The notes beneath the pieces were generated by a model. That model did no database searches. It was not told the DNA's origin and was given only the letters and a program-made list of their open reading frames with translations. Made by a program: the position numbers and the translations under genes. Positions 38,770 to 50,591 of a stretch of DNA of 53,986 nt are shown here, one piece after another. How positions within the stretch are numbered: position 1 is the first letter of the stretch; each line of letters opens with the position of its first letter. Source of the DNA: Chara braunii (Eukaryota > Streptophyta > Charophyceae > Charales > Characeae); NCBI GenBank assembly GCA_003427395.1, contig BFEA01000277.1, positions 346,764 through 400,749 of the forward strand, in the 5' to 3' direction.

Positions 38770-40039
38770 CTACGAATCCAAACCAAAAAAAGAACGCAGT
38801 TCGCGTACGTTCGCCGGTTGGGGCCACTTTCGTATGACCTCAACCTTGGTTGCCCCCGGGTCAAGGTCGTTTGCAGACAAACGGTGCCCAAGATAGATGA
38901 CGCTGTCCCTTCCAAACTCAGATTTCTCTAAGTTGAGGTGCGGCTGTGCCTCCTTGAGGACCTGCAAAACCTCCTCAAGGTGCTTGACGTGCTTTTCCAT
39001 GGACTTGCTGAAAATCAGGATGTCGTCAAGGTAAACCACAACAAACCTGTTGAGCTGATGACGGAGAACCTTGTCCATGAGGCACTGAAATGTGGCTGTT
39101 GCATTTGTAAGACCGAAGGGCACAACGATGAATTCGTACAACCCATCGCGTGTTTTGAATGCAGTTTTGTGTTGGTCACTCTGATCAACTTCAATGGTGG
39201 TAGCCAGATTTGAGGTCGATCTTGGAGAAGACCTTAGCACCCACCTGCAGCATCTAGCAGATCATCTATGCGAGAGGCAAGGGATAAGCGTTCTTTTGGG
39301 TGATACAGTTTAAGCCACGATAGTCAATACACATCTGGAGTTTGCCTCCTTTCTTTGGCACAAACAAGATAGGTGCACCAAACTCATACTCACTAGGCCT
39401 AATCCATCCACGATCAATCATGTCATCAATTTGTCTCCTCAACTCCTCCAACTCGCCTTGTCCCATACGGTAGACGCAGCCCTTTGGAGGAACACTCCCT
39501 TCTATTATCTCGATCTTGTGTTTGATCGGACGCTCGGGAACTCCACGAGGTTCATCCAGAACTTCAGGAAATCGATCTAATAAACGACGAATGTTTGTTG
39601 GGACTTCCGGTGGAGGATCATCCTCATCAGGAGAGAGAAAATTAGATTGAGAATTTACAGCAATTACAACTGAATTCGAAGGACTTGGATCAGAAATAGA
39701 CTGATTCTTTACAGTAGAAGTAGACGGAGTAGAAGTAGAGGTAGTAGAAGTAGAATTACTTTCCGACGTAGAAAATGCAGCAAAAGTAGAAGGGACGTGG
39801 AGAGGCTTTACAAGAGCTACATGCACATGCTCAGCTTCCTTGCGCCTGCACACTGATTTGCAGAATTTGTTTGCACTCAAAAGAGTCACAGGGGACTCGA
39901 GCGTCTCGTCCAATAGAATGGTACGCTCGTTCCCCTTGGCATCACGCACCACGAACTGATTATCCGCCCACGTGGTCCTTAGACAATGAGCCTTTAACCC
40001 GCCCAAGCCAATGACCGCGTCAAAAGGACACTTGTCCAT
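38770..40039 (-). pseudogene. TE-F reverse transcriptase, one break
   Basis: Frame 40039-39266: end of protease ([14 protein letters not shown]), then an S/T-rich spacer, then [40 protein letters not shown] and [18 protein letters not shown]. It is shifted at about 39250 to frame 39240-38770 with FIVVPFGLTNATATFQ and the intact active site [13 protein letters not shown], then YLGHRLSANDLDPG. Apart from the junction and a mutated R..D.DLL region, RT is well kept. Confidence 0.85.
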
Positions 40040-40485
40040 AACATGAAAGTCAGCTCATGTGTGACAGTGCAATCCTTGTCAAAAGTGACGCGCACACCTT
40101 TGACAACATGTGTTGAGGTGACAACCTCTTGGTTGCCTACCTGGGTCTGACAAGGGTTCTGCAATTCCACTTGCTTCATTCCCAGGCCTGCCTTACAAAT
40201 CCCATTAGGAGAAAAAAAGTTAGTCGTTGAACCATTATCAATCAACACACGGATGTATCGCCGGTTAATGAGCAGCTTAAAGAAGATGAATTCCACACTC
40301 CCTTGAACACGGCATTGCTGCTTGAGCTGCAGCCAATGTTCCAGGTGAGTGGAAGTCGACTTCCTTAGTCTCCTCCCAAGGCTCAATGTACAGTACTTGA
40401 ACTGCGGCAGTCTTGGATTCAGCATCGGTCCGGGCTTCAAGAGTAGGCTGTTGATCAGATTCAGGCTCCTTGGAGGGGCCTGCAA
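39994..40485 (-). CDS. TE-F aspartic protease region
   Basis: [17 protein letters not shown] contains the active-site loop as DNGS. The matching ILG-type motif ([12 protein letters not shown]) lies in the next frame downstream, so a frameshift lies between. Confidence 0.72.
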   Translation of the reverse strand: MQAPPRSLNLINSLLLKPGPMLNPRLPQFKYCTLSLGRRLRKSTSTHLEHWLQLKQQCRVQGSVEFIFFKLLINRRYIRVLIDNGSTTNFFSPNGICKAGLGMKQVELQNPCQTQVGNQEVVTSTHVVKGVRVTFDKDCTVTHELTFMLWTSVLLTRSLAWAG

Positions 40486-40493
40486 CTGACTGT

Positions 40494-42238
40494 TCAGCTT
40501 CCCTTGTTGTAGAGAGTGTTGATGACTCTTCTACGCCCTTTGCCTGTTTCCCTGTAGACGATAACAGTCCTGCACACCGTGCCCAGGCTTTTCACAATGC
40601 AAGCACACGCGCAGTTTGGATCTTCTCTCCCATTCCTTTTGACTAATGCGGAGGGCTCACCAAGGCTTGGTGGAAGCATCCTCCGGTTTCTCAGGGATCT
40701 TTGCATTCTTGGGAAGGTGTGCTATAGTTCCTTTACCCAAACTACGGTTAGGCCCCTTGCTTGAAGCAATCTTTTTAAAGGCATTGCATTTCTCTTCAGT
40801 ATTCATGTCAGACTCAAGGGCTGATGTAGAACAGCCCACGTCGGAGTCCGACTCTAGATCGTCATCTCGAGACAGATCATCCGCATAGGACTGGTACTCA
40901 ACCTCCCAATGTTCATGCAGGGCAAGCTGGTTGCTGCTTCCGTACCGCTTGCGTTGTGAGGTTCTACCTGTAGCGGGTGTCTTTGCACGCCTGGTGAGGT
41001 CCTTGGCTTCTAGATTGACTAGATCCGTCAGTACCTCACGCCAAGTCGTGTGGTCCTTGAGTCCTAGCCGGGAGACATAGCCTTCAGGTGCCACTCCCAT
41101 TACATCCATGCAAGACACGTCAGTCCATCCTAGGTTTGGAGTAGTGAACAGACCAGTCAAGTGCTGCTCCATAGCCTGCATGGAAGTCCTCCACTTTTGG
41201 CCCTTGAGGGCCTCAAGCTTCAGCCTTGCCTTGAGCGCAGCGTGCTTATCTTGATACTGCGCGATGAGGAGGTCCTCAAGAGTACGTACAGGAGTCACTT
41301 TCAGCCACTCAGGTCAGGTCAATCCTCTCGTAACCTGCAGTAACAGCCTGGAGTTCTATGAAACTTCGTACGACGAGCTCATTATTTGTGCCCATGATCA
41401 TGCTTCGGTCTTCCTGCGGTGTTCGCAGTACCTCGAAGTATGAGCGCATGGAGCTGATCCAAGAGGTGATGTCCCCCTTCCCGTCGTACTTGGATGGCAG
41501 CGTGGCCGCCCTCTTGTCCACTACGGGACCGCTGTATTGTACGCCAGTAAGGACTGCGGCGTTTTGGGCTGACGTTCCTGCATTTGGGACTATGACCAGT
41601 GCAGAACTGTCGGCGCTGGCGCTTGAGGTGCTGGCACCGGTTCCTGCGCTCGTCGCAGTTCCACTTGCTCTCAACATGAGGACTGTGTTAGGGTGAGAGA
41701 CTGGGACTGCAGCAGGTCGAGGATTAGGAGGACGGGGGCAGACAGTTGGGATTGTTTGAGGCTGACTATCTCAGCCTGCAGCTCTTGGTTCCGCTGCTCC
41801 AGAGCTGTCACACGGGACTCTATATCTTCCAAGGTCCGTTGTCGAACCAAGGCTGCTATAACAGCAGCTAGCTTCTCTTGCAACCGATCATCATTCGATT
41901 CTGGAACCTCGAGGAGGGCCACTTGTGCAACAATACTTGTGGCTTTGGCTGCTGCCTCTGCCTCCCTCTCTCTGTGCATTGCGTCCTCAAAGTTTATGAA
42001 AGAAAGGTTTCTCGTTCTCGGCCGACACGGACGTGATGTCTACCATGCCGAAGGATAGGGCGTCAGTAGATCTCTCAAGAGGGGTCCGCAATTTGCTCAC
42101 TTTTGGATGAACACTCCTCTTACCCCTCCTCACACTCTCAAAAAGAACCTCTCTCCCTTCTTTCTCTTTCCGCTTTTTGCGCACGCGTCTCAATACCGGA
42201 CATAAATAGTTCAGATAAAAAGAAAAGCAGTAAATCAC
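40494..42238 (-). pseudogene. TE-F gag, several frames
   Basis: N-terminal basic region (42238-41987); a coiled coil with AALVRQRTLEDIESRVTALE (41979-41671); capsid part with KYDGKGDITSWISSMRSYFE (41677-41309) and LIAQYQDKHAALKARLKLEA (41298-40657); and a perfect CX2CX4HX4C knuckle CLHCEKPGHGVQDC at about 40564-40607. Frame changes at about 41980, 41675, 41300 and 40650 show decay, although some short overlaps could be misread ends. Confidence 0.8.
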
Positions 42239-43534
42239 AAAGAGTAGAAGGTAGAACTCTTAGTCGAGCGACAATTCATTTGGACTTAGAGAATGGCATT
42301 CACGTAGCAGAATAAAGATACACAAATAAATTAAAAAAAACGAAAGAGAGGACCGACTTATCGAACGGGCCTGATCAGATTAGCTGGAGAGCCCCTCTTG
42401 TCTAACCTGACAAGGTACATGTACCACAATGAGTCAACCGAAGAAAAATAACTGCAGCAATGGAGATTTCGAGGGGTGCAGACGATCGCCGAGCCAGAGG
42501 CGGGGCAGTATGTGAGAACATGAGGTAAGACCAGTCAAGATCCCCTTGAAAGGAATGTCCTTACTAGCCGTGTGTCCCTCCAAATTCAGCACAGCAAAGA
42601 GATGCGTTGACGGCAACAGATTTGGGTCCTAAAGGTCCTGTCCCGTTGGGCCTGGTCCCACTAAGTCCCGAAGGGTCCCAAGCAGGCCGTGGACCAGGAC
42701 CAACGAGATAGGTGTACCAAGTCAGTCCCAAACTGCCTCTACCATACTGAAAAGGAAACGACAACTTTCAGCAAGAACTTACCCCTACAGCCGTTCAAAA
42801 ACGAAGGACAATGCACCGTAGAAAGATATGTAATTGAGAACAAGATACATCATCCATCCATCCATCAGGTGAGAAAGCAATCCACATGCTCACACACACA
42901 ACCAAGACCTCAGAGAAGAGGAAGAGAGCCCAGCACACCCCAACAGGCCATGAAGCACCAAGCAACCACCCACGGGCATAACCAGGTCACACGACACTTA
43001 CCTGTGAGGCCCGACCTCCAAAAATGGATAACGACTCACCCCCCTCTCTCATAGGTCCTCCTGACCCCTAGCTACCACCACACGAAGTGTCCTGGCATGA
43101 CTAAGAGGGCCTCCCTACACCCCTGTTACAACGCCGGATCCCCCGTCGATGTCTGAAGACCAAAGCAGCAACTTGCAGCTCTTCGATGCAGATATCGCAG
43201 CCTCCGTTCAAGTCTCCCTCTTGATGGGAAGCCCAAAAGTCACTCAATGTCTTCTTGAAGTGCAGATTCCAGGTGTGAGTACCTCTCACTCTCTACTCCT
43301 TCTCGCTTACTCCAATCAGCCTCCTTTGTGTCTCGCCACCCCATCCAATCACACAAGCAACCTGGTCAGGTCTCATGTCAACCCTACATGACCTAACCAG
43401 GCGGGGGCAGTATCCACATACCTCACTGCCCCTCTTAACCCTAACTTCCAACCCTAATCCGATATTAGGTTAGCCCTAACCTAACTCGGAATTAGGTTTA
43501 GGGTGACAAACACCTCTTGCCAGCAAGAAAGTCC
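42239..43534 (-). other. TE-F leader
   Basis: About 1.3 kb of untranslated sequence between primer site and gag. It includes a perfect 9-bp-stem hairpin at 43465-43484 in a CCTAA-rich stretch. No gene seen. Confidence 0.7.
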
Positions 43535-43546
43535 GCTCCGATACCA
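43535..43546 (-). promoter_or_regulatory. TE-F primer binding site
   Basis: TGGTATCGGAGC on the minus strand, two bases inside the 5' LTR. Confidence 0.87.
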
Positions 43547-43548
43547 AT

Positions 43549-44931
43549 TGTTACGATCCTGGTCATTCCCAAAGTGCAAATTCACAATGAAAGACAATGC
43601 CACCCAATTGCGACAGAAATGAAAGCACTTGCAAAGAGATAGAGACCAAAGAAGAGAGAAAGAAGGGGAAGAAGAAGAAGAAGAAGAAGAAGAAGAAGAA
43701 GAAGATGTACACCAACAAGACCAATGACAAATCCCCCTTCTCTCTCCACCTTCCTCCTCCTCCTTCACTTCGCCGATCTTATTCTTCTCCCAATAATAAT
43801 AATAACAATGAGTGGATGAACCAGAATCAATGTCCGAAGATCCCTCTTACTGCTGACACAATAACAACAACAACAACAAGTCCACCATAGCTATGGCTTT
43901 CCTCCTCCTCCCTCTTCTCACATGCCTAGGCTATGGCGGACTACTGAGGGCCCTGCCCTCCTGTTCAAAGGACAACCCAAAGCTGCTATGGCGCTGCACT
44001 CCTGTCCAAAGGACAACCCAAAGCAGCTATGCCGCTGCTGACCAAGGCGCCATGCCTGACTCTACCTCGAGCTTCCTTGGTGCGGCACTACCCCAACTGG
44101 GGCCTTCCAGATGCAGCCTCCAGCAAGGTGATGAAGATGGTGTCCACCATAGCCAGGTAGGTGCATCGCCACCCTCCTCCTTCGCCCCCTTCTTCCTCCT
44201 CCTCAAGCTGGGCTGCTCGCCATAGCCAGGCTGAGCGCCCAGCTGCCCTTCACCTCCAGGCAGCGCTGCACAAGTCCAGCGCTTGGCTCAGCAGCATGTC
44301 GCCAATCCTTGCATACCGCAAATGAGGAGGAGCTGCTTGCTCCTCCGAAAGATATAGCGGCATACTGGCCTCTTGGGCGGTGACTTCCTAGGCCTCCCAG
44401 CAACCGGTACCTCCTCCCTTTCGGAGGGAAACATCATTGCAGGCTCTGCTGTCGTCTGGACAGGCCCTAGACTCAGGCTACTTAGACTGGTACTGGCCTA
44501 CCTCTATCCTACCGCTACTGGGCCTCTAAAAATGCCAACTTTTTGTCTTCTTCTGCTCGGCCTCCTGTACCCGACATTCCTACCACTACTTGAGTGGTAC
44601 TGGCCTACCTGCTACTTGAGTGTTTTTCCCCGCTGCTCTAAGTGTCGCGGGCCTACCCCCGCTACATGAGTGTTTTCCCCGCTGCAACCCTCAAAGTCAC
44701 GGCCACAGGTAAGTACCGGCCCTACGGGGCCTTTCAACCAACAAGTACCCTTTCGGGTCACACACACTCAACCGACAAGCACTCAGACAGGCATGCAAAC
44801 CAGCAGGCACGCACACACACACAGACTTGGAAACCACAGCAGAATGCGGGAATCTCAGCAAAGCATCCATTCCAATGGCAAATCCCAGAAATCAGCACTG
44901 TTCTCAGTCTGTGTTTTGGCGGGTCATTACA
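43549..44931 (-). repeat. TE-F 5' LTR (right), 1383 bp
   Basis: Starts TGTTACGATCC and ends GGGTCATTACA. It contains a GAA run at about 43668-43705 and a partial duplication of CAAAGGACAACCCAAAGC near 43975-44025. Confidence 0.94.
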
Positions 44932-45817
44932 ATAATTTTAACTCATTCTTTTTTTTTTTCAAAATTTTTGTAACTCAAAATATTCTAGAATTAATTAAAT
45001 TCCTTTTTCGACATTTCTTTTCCGAAATAATCTCTAATTAATTATTTTTCGAAAATTTTAAAATTACGTTTTCCTTCCTCGAACTTCAAAAATAATTTTC
45101 ATTAATTGTTTTCCACAATTTTTTTTTAAGTAAGTTCTTTTCGTTCGAATTAATGAATTCTTTCTCAACATTGCTTTTTTCTTCTCTTTTCCGAGACTAC
45201 TTTTTCGTTCAAATTAATGAATTCTTTCTCAACATTGCTCTTCTTTTTCTTCTCTTTTCCGAGACTACTTTTAATACTTTTGGAAATACGTTAGAAATTG
45301 GAATTAATTTTTGATATTCCCTTTTTGAAATTTGACAATAATTTTAATTAATTAAATTTCCTCATATATTTTAATTCCTAAAATTCCTTTTTGCAATTTT
45401 TCTTGAAATTCGAAAAATTCTTTTTCGCAATTGTTTTTCAAAATTCTCTTTTTATTCAGAAGTACTTCCTTTTTTTTTTTTTTTTGAGCTCCTTAACTAA
45501 TTTCGACTGAGCTCGATTCATTCACGACTGACTTAATCTCTTTTACTCGAAATTAATCACCCCTTTTCAAAATTATAAAATTTCCCCGAACGTGAATCCG
45601 AATAAATTTTGTCAGAATTTATTTTTCTCGGAATTTATTATTTCTTTTCATTTGGAAATTCCTGAAAATTTTGCTTTCCTATTTATTGAAAAATACACTC
45701 TCGAATTAATTTCAAACAAATTCAAATTAATTTATTCAAAATTAATTCTTACTCTGCGATTCTCTGCTACCTTCATTGTTAAATCACTTGATGACGCTCT
45801 ATTCTTGTAAATAGGAA
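44932..45817 (+). other. AT-rich stretch before TE-E gag
   Basis: Strongly T- and A-rich, unlike the GC-rich DNA around it, with poly-T runs at about 44948 and 45472 and a tandem duplication of about 66 bp (45135-45268). No gene. It is either the rest of the TE-E leader or a separate AT-rich insertion. Confidence 0.7.
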
Positions 45818-46540
45818 TTGTCCCCCCCATCTCCACATGCCACCACACCAAACCACGACCTCCCAACGCGCCGCCGTCGCCGCCGCCTCGCTGCCGCCGC
45901 CACTGCTATCACATTCGCTGCTACCGCCTCCACTTCCACTCCAGTCACGTCATCCATCCCCTCTTCCCCCACCATGGCCCAATCTTCCATCAACATGTCT
46001 GATCTTTGTTTCGACTCCGTCAACAGCAATGCCCGTGAACTCGCAAACGATCAGCCAACTTCGACCACCACCACCCCGAAACTCGGAACTATCCTCCAAA
46101 CGTTGACCGCCCTCAAATCCTCCCTCGCCACGATCAACACCACCATGGCCGCCATCTCTGATCGTGTCACCACGCTCGAGGGAAACTTTCCCACCATCAC
46201 GGTTGTCACCACGACCACACCCCGCTCCTCCACACCCCAACCCACCCCCTCCATCCAGGTGGTCACCACCAACACCCCCATGTCCACAACCGCCTCCAGC
46301 CACACCCCCCTACCGACCTCCTCCACTCCTACTACCTCTACCACCACATCCACCACCTCTGCCTCCTCCACCCTTTCCCCCCCCTCATCCGGCGCTTCCA
46401 GCACACCGCCTCATTCCTCGCCTAACCACAACACCCCCCTTCCTCCCCCGCACTCCCATACTATCTCACAACACATCATGATGACCTCCACCATCCCCAC
46501 CCCCCGTCCCACCTATTCCCAAGTCACCTTCGGGGTTTAA
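45818..46540 (+). CDS. TE-E gag N-terminal low-complexity ORF
   Basis: 240 codons. An inner Met begins MAQSSINMSDLCFDSVNSNA, the more likely start. A short coiled-coil-like part (ILQTLTALKSSLATINTTMA) is followed by a long S/T/P-rich region. It ends just before the next frame at 46547. This is probably the variable N-terminal part of Gag. Confidence 0.6.
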   Translation: MSPPSPHATTPNHDLPTRRRRRRLAAAATAITFAATASTSTPVTSSIPSSPTMAQSSINMSDLCFDSVNSNARELANDQPTSTTTTPKLGTILQTLTALKSSLATINTTMAAISDRVTTLEGNFPTITVVTTTTPRSSTPQPTPSIQVVTTNTPMSTTASSHTPLPTSSTPTTSTTTSTTSASSTLSPPSSGASSTPPHSSPNHNTPLPPPHSHTISQHIMMTSTIPTPRPTYSQVTFGV

Positions 46541-46546
46541 CCCGCA

Positions 46547-47480
46547 ATGCCACAACTTCCCCCCAACTACCTCCTTGACGACAACAACCATTTCGATTAC
46601 ACCTGCTATGACACTACCCCCGATAACCTCAACTTCAACACCCTCGCCCGGATCGTTTCCCGGGAAGGGGAAATCCCCCGTTCCTTCCGATCCACTGACA
46701 TCATGGCCTTCTCCGGCCTTCCCCACGAGGACGTTTTCCTCTTCCTTACCCAGCTCCAGAACTCTTTCAAGCTCCACCACATGCCCCTTGTCCACTGACT
46801 TCCCATTGCCACCTCCCGCCTTCTCGACAATGTCGCCAAATGGTGGATGGCCGAAGTCAGCATCCGCCGCGCCTCCGAAGGACCGTGCCACTCCTTCCTC
46901 CAATGGGCCAACCTTCTCACTGTCACCTTCTGCCCCCAGAAAACCATCGATGACTACCTCAAACAATTCTGTCACCTCCGCTAGACCGGTCCCAAGGACC
47001 GCTTCGTCCAATACATCCGCTCCCTCCGCCATCACCTCCCCACCACCATCATTCCCGACTTTGCGTTCATCTCCCGCATCAAGCGAGTATGCCATAAAGA
47101 TCTTGCAAACGCCCTCGCCCACGAACCCGACATGCCCCTTGCTGACCTCCTCTCTCGCATGCTTCACCATGATCGACTCCTCCACCCCCATCACCAGTCC
47201 GCGCCCACTCCCTCCCGCCCCCGCTCTTCCATAACATCATCCCTGACGACAACACTCCACCCACCTCCGATAACGACTTCGACAATACCTCTCTCGACCC
47301 CTCCCAATTCACCATTGAGGACCTCCAGGCCGCCCACCTTATGCGGATGGAACGCCACGATCGTGCCTCCCGACCGCCTTCTTCCTCTCCACCCCGCCGT
47401 CTCCAAAAACTTACACCCGCAGAATGCATATACCTCCAGGAACACAACGGGTGTTTTCGTTGCCGCCAATAAGGTCACCA
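46547..47480 (+). pseudogene. TE-E gag capsid and zinc-knuckle region, with stops
   Basis: One main frame with TGA at about 46796 and TAG at about 46982. Capsid features: DIMAFSGLPHEDVFLFLTQL, LLDNVAKWWMAEV, SFLQWANLLTVTFCPQ and DRFVQYIRSLRHHLP, the retrotransposon gag fold. A nucleocapsid CFRCRQ stop GH lies near 47457-47475, with its spacer hit by a stop. Gag would build the particle. Confidence 0.75.
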
Positions 47481-47659
47481 ACAGACCAACAACCCCAACG
47501 CTAGGCGCTTTACTCGGCAGGCTCCTCGCTCTGCAGGACCCGACCCTTCTACTCCCACTTCTTCCTCCACCACGACAGTCGGGCCCTCCTCCACCTGAAC
47601 ACTGTCCCCCTGTCCCTTGCAATCCTCCCCCGACATCGACCACTTGTCTGCCGGCTCTC

Positions 47660-49008
47660 CCATCGGTGACGATCTCCCCTCCACCGGTGACGCACATCCC
47701 CAACACACGTGGTCTCCGTACCCAGCTCCTGGCCGAGCACCACGACGCCAAGACCGCAGGTCATCTCGGTTTCCAGAAAACCTTCGACACCATCTCCCGC
47801 CACTTCTATTGGCTTTCTCTACTCGCCGACATCAAAACATACATTTGCTCATGTCCACGTGTCAGGCTGTCAATCCCTCGAACCGGGCCAAACCCGGTAA
47901 GCTCCAATCATTGCCCCTCCCCACTCACCGGTGCCAGTCCATTTCCATGGACTTCGTGTGCGGTCTCCCTAAGACCGATCGTGGGCATGAGTGCATCTAC
48001 GTCTGCCGCCTGACCAAACACACCCACTTCATTCCTTGCACCACCTCGCACACCGCCAAAGACATCGCCTTACTCTTCTTCGACCATGTTGCACGTCACC
48101 ACGGCCTCCCCTAGAATATCATCAGCGACCGCGATCCCCGTTTCCTCTCACAGTTCTGGAAACAACTCTTCAACGCCTACGGAACTACACTCAAGTATAG
48201 CACTGCATTCCACCCACAGACCAATGGACAAACCGAGAAGATGAACGATACTCTTCAAAGAATCCTACGGAAGTACTGTCATCCACATCAACAAGACTGG
48301 GATCAGTTGCTCACCGCCGTCGAGATCGCCTACAACAACGCTATCTGTCCTTTCACTGGCTTGTCTCCATTCTACCTTGACCTTGGCTACCATCCGCGAT
48401 TGCCCTATGATTTCTTGCTTCCCTCGCAACTCAACCCCTCCACACCCTGCCCTTCCCTCAATGAGTGGGTAGCAACAATGAATCGACTCCCCAGAGAAGC
48501 AACCGAGGCCCTCGAAAGAACACAAGAACAACAAGCAAACAAGATCAACAAACACATACGAGACTTGCAATTCAAAGTAGGGGACAAAGTTTGGCTCTCC
48601 GCCAAACGCTTTGAACCCGAACATGGATTGTCAAAAAAACTCTCGAACAAATGGCTCGGACCCTTCCTCGTCATTGAAAAAAACTCCGACGTCAACAACA
48701 AACTCCAACTCCCCCCCGAGATGAGCCGCAACCTCCCGGTCTTCCACGTCGAATACTTGAAAGAATATCATGAATCCCCACCCCAATTAGCTGACCACCC
48801 ATATCCTAGACCTCCACCTATCATGTTACCCACATGCCCTGAATTTGTTGTTGAAGCAATCATAGGTCGACGAACTACTCAGGTATCTGACCACCCGGAA
48901 CCAATCACTGAATACAAAAGTCAACTGGACCAGATACCCCCACGAAGAATCTACATGGGAACCTCTCTCGAATCTCAAGAATGCCATGAAACTTGTCCGC
49001 GCCTATGA
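47660..49008 (+). pseudogene. TE-E integrase with chromodomain-like end
   Basis: Zinc-binding part LLAEHHDAKTAGHLGFQKTF with CSC; a frameshift near 47860. The core has SISMDFVCGLPKTDRG, then TAG at about 48113, then NIISDRDPRFLSQFW and HPQTNGQTEKMN, so D, D and E are all present with 35-residue spacing. From 48241 a 255-codon open frame covers FKVGDKVWLSAKRF, LSNKWLGPFLVIEK and the tail FVVEAIIGRR. It would insert element DNA if the two breaks were absent. Confidence 0.85.
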
Positions 49009-50073
49009 TCGTGCTCTCCTATGTCCTAGACACCCACGTAACTACAACCCTAAGCCCCTGTATAATCCTTGCTACAACCTTGCAACCCCGTTCTACACAC
49101 ACCCTTGAACCTAGTCCACCCCCCCCTCGACCCCGATTCCTGATGTTTGATCTGCCCTTGCCCTCGCCTAGCCTTGTCCCATTTGTCCTCTCCACTACCT
49201 TGTCTCTCTTGTCCAATGCTTATGAACCTGCGTAACACCGGCGATAAAGGATCTAATGGCAAGCGCATGAGGACGATGGCCTACTGCCTCACTGTTCATG
49301 GAGATTATGCAGCTGGTTTGGCCACCATGTTGTTTCATCGACCGACATCCCGACTCGCGGACTTACTGGAGCAGCAACTTGTGGCATGGATCTTTGCATC
49401 AGTCTGCGACTTCCTTGCTTCCAAATCAGACCTCATTGCAATTCGTGTACCAGACGCACCTAACACTTGGACTTTGGACATTTGAACTTCTGTTACGCTT
49501 CTTGGACTTCTACTTGTCGCAGCCGTTGAAGACCGCTTCAAACACCTACTCCAAGACCTGATCAAGACCGCTGCAGATCCCCTTTCAAGACACTTGGAGA
49601 CTTTGTTCCTACATGAGATTCTGCTTCCGACTCCTTCGGACACACCAGCCCTTGCATCCTGAACAAACATTTTCATTTTGTTAACTTTTTTTCTCTGAAC
49701 ATCATTAGCAGATCCCTGTTTCCCTGACCATTGTTCCCCTTACCCACTAGAACATCAATAGAAATTCCCTGTTCCCCTGACCATTGTTTCCCTTACCCAC
49801 TAGAACATCAATGGAAATTCCTTGTTTTCCTGAACATCGTTTCCCCTACCCAGTAGAACATCAATAGAAATCCCCTGTTCCCTGAACATTGCTTAGCTTC
49901 CCCTATAGACCCACCCAGTTACATCATACCTTCACCTGTGTAGAACAGCAGACAGAATACCCTGTGACTTGCATCACTCCCCTTCTACTTCTCCGACCAT
50001 TGATCGGCCCAGTCCCGTCCTTCACAACTCCTTTTGTTTCCTTGGCTTTTTGGCAGCCCAGACGTTGCCTTTC
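49009..50073 (+). other. TE-E 3' untranslated region
   Basis: No domain recognised. It holds a tandem repeat of about 54 bp in 3-4 copies (49714-49893) and pyrimidine-rich sequence. Confidence 0.7.
49714..49893. repeat. 54-bp tandem repeats
   Basis: Units share CCCTGTTCCCCTGACCATTG and ACCCACTAGAACATCAATAG with substitutions; starts at about 49714, 49768, 49822 and 49875. Confidence 0.87.
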
Positions 50074-50088
50074 AGAGGGAGGGGATAG
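50074..50088 (+). promoter_or_regulatory. TE-E polypurine tract
   Basis: AGAGGGAGGGGATAG ends exactly at the 3' LTR. Confidence 0.85.
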
Positions 50089-50586
50089 TGTTACGGACTC
50101 CGCCAGGGCTCAATCTCTGGTCTATCTTTTTCCTGTTTCTGCTGCATCCCGTTTTCGGCCTGGCACCCTTTTTTCCAAACCCCTCCTTTGGTACCGTCGG
50201 ATTTTGGACAACTGGCGCCATGCTGCAATTCAGGCGCCACTTTCAAATACCGCATTTTTCAGTTTTGCCCTCGGGGCTTTTGCGGAAATGCCCCTGGTAC
50301 GGCTTTTGTGAAAATGCCCCTGGTACCGTATGTGTCACGGGTACTTATACCGGCTCCCCGTACAGGGCGCGGACCAGTCTCGTACCAATTTTCAGCAGTT
50401 GTACTCGTACTCATTGTGACTTGCTGTTTCCGCATTCAGAATCCAAGACTTCGACTTTGTGCCCTTGCCACTGTGTCTGCGTCCGACCCTCAGTCGTGTC
50501 GAGTGAGTGAGTGTGTGCGTGCGCTCTCACTCTCTCCCTCTCTCTCTCCTCTCCCTCGGCTCTCGCTCAGCCTCGCGCTCGTCACA
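50089..50586 (+). repeat. TE-E 3' LTR, 498 bp
   Basis: Pairs with 33093-33564. The size difference includes an extra partly repeated stretch near 50293-50325. Confidence 0.93.
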
Positions 50587-50591
50587 TTGCG
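50587..50591. repeat. Target-site duplication of TE-E, right copy
   Basis: TTGCG against TCGCG on the left; TE-D coding resumes at once. Confidence 0.75.

Larger units (their letters stand above)
35005..44931 (-). mobile_element. TE-F: Ty3/gypsy element nested in TE-E leader
   Basis: The left LTR starts in the gap (estimated 35005) and ends 36341; the right LTR is 43549-44931. Both end GGGTCATTACA. Primer site (43535-43546) and polypurine tract (36342-36357) place the sense strand as minus. Gag, protease, RT, RNase H, integrase and a chromodomain-like tail are present in order with several breaks. The target duplication cannot be tested because the left flank is unsequenced. Confidence 0.9.
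33093..50586 (+). mobile_element. TE-E: Ty3/gypsy element lacking PR-RT-RNase H
   Basis: LTRs start TGTTACGGACTCC and end CTCGTCACA. A primer site follows the 5' LTR and a strong polypurine tract precedes the 3' LTR. The leader (33565-45817) holds simple repeats, the gap and TE-F. Coding runs from gag at about 45818 to integrase ending 49008. Between the Gag zinc-knuckle region (about 47450) and integrase (about 47715) there is room for fewer than 90 codons and no RT motif, so the element depends on others for reverse transcription. Confidence 0.9.

Noticed and set aside
43436-43504. CCCTAA/TTTAGGG stretch as interstitial telomere
   Set aside because: Only single, irregular units are present; the better description is a hairpin in the TE-F leader.
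46051-47751. Minus-strand ORFs of 117-242 codons opposite TE-E gag
   Set aside because: They are antisense shadows of gag and integrase; Gly/Val/Glu-rich content mirrors the Pro/Thr/Ser-rich sense strand.
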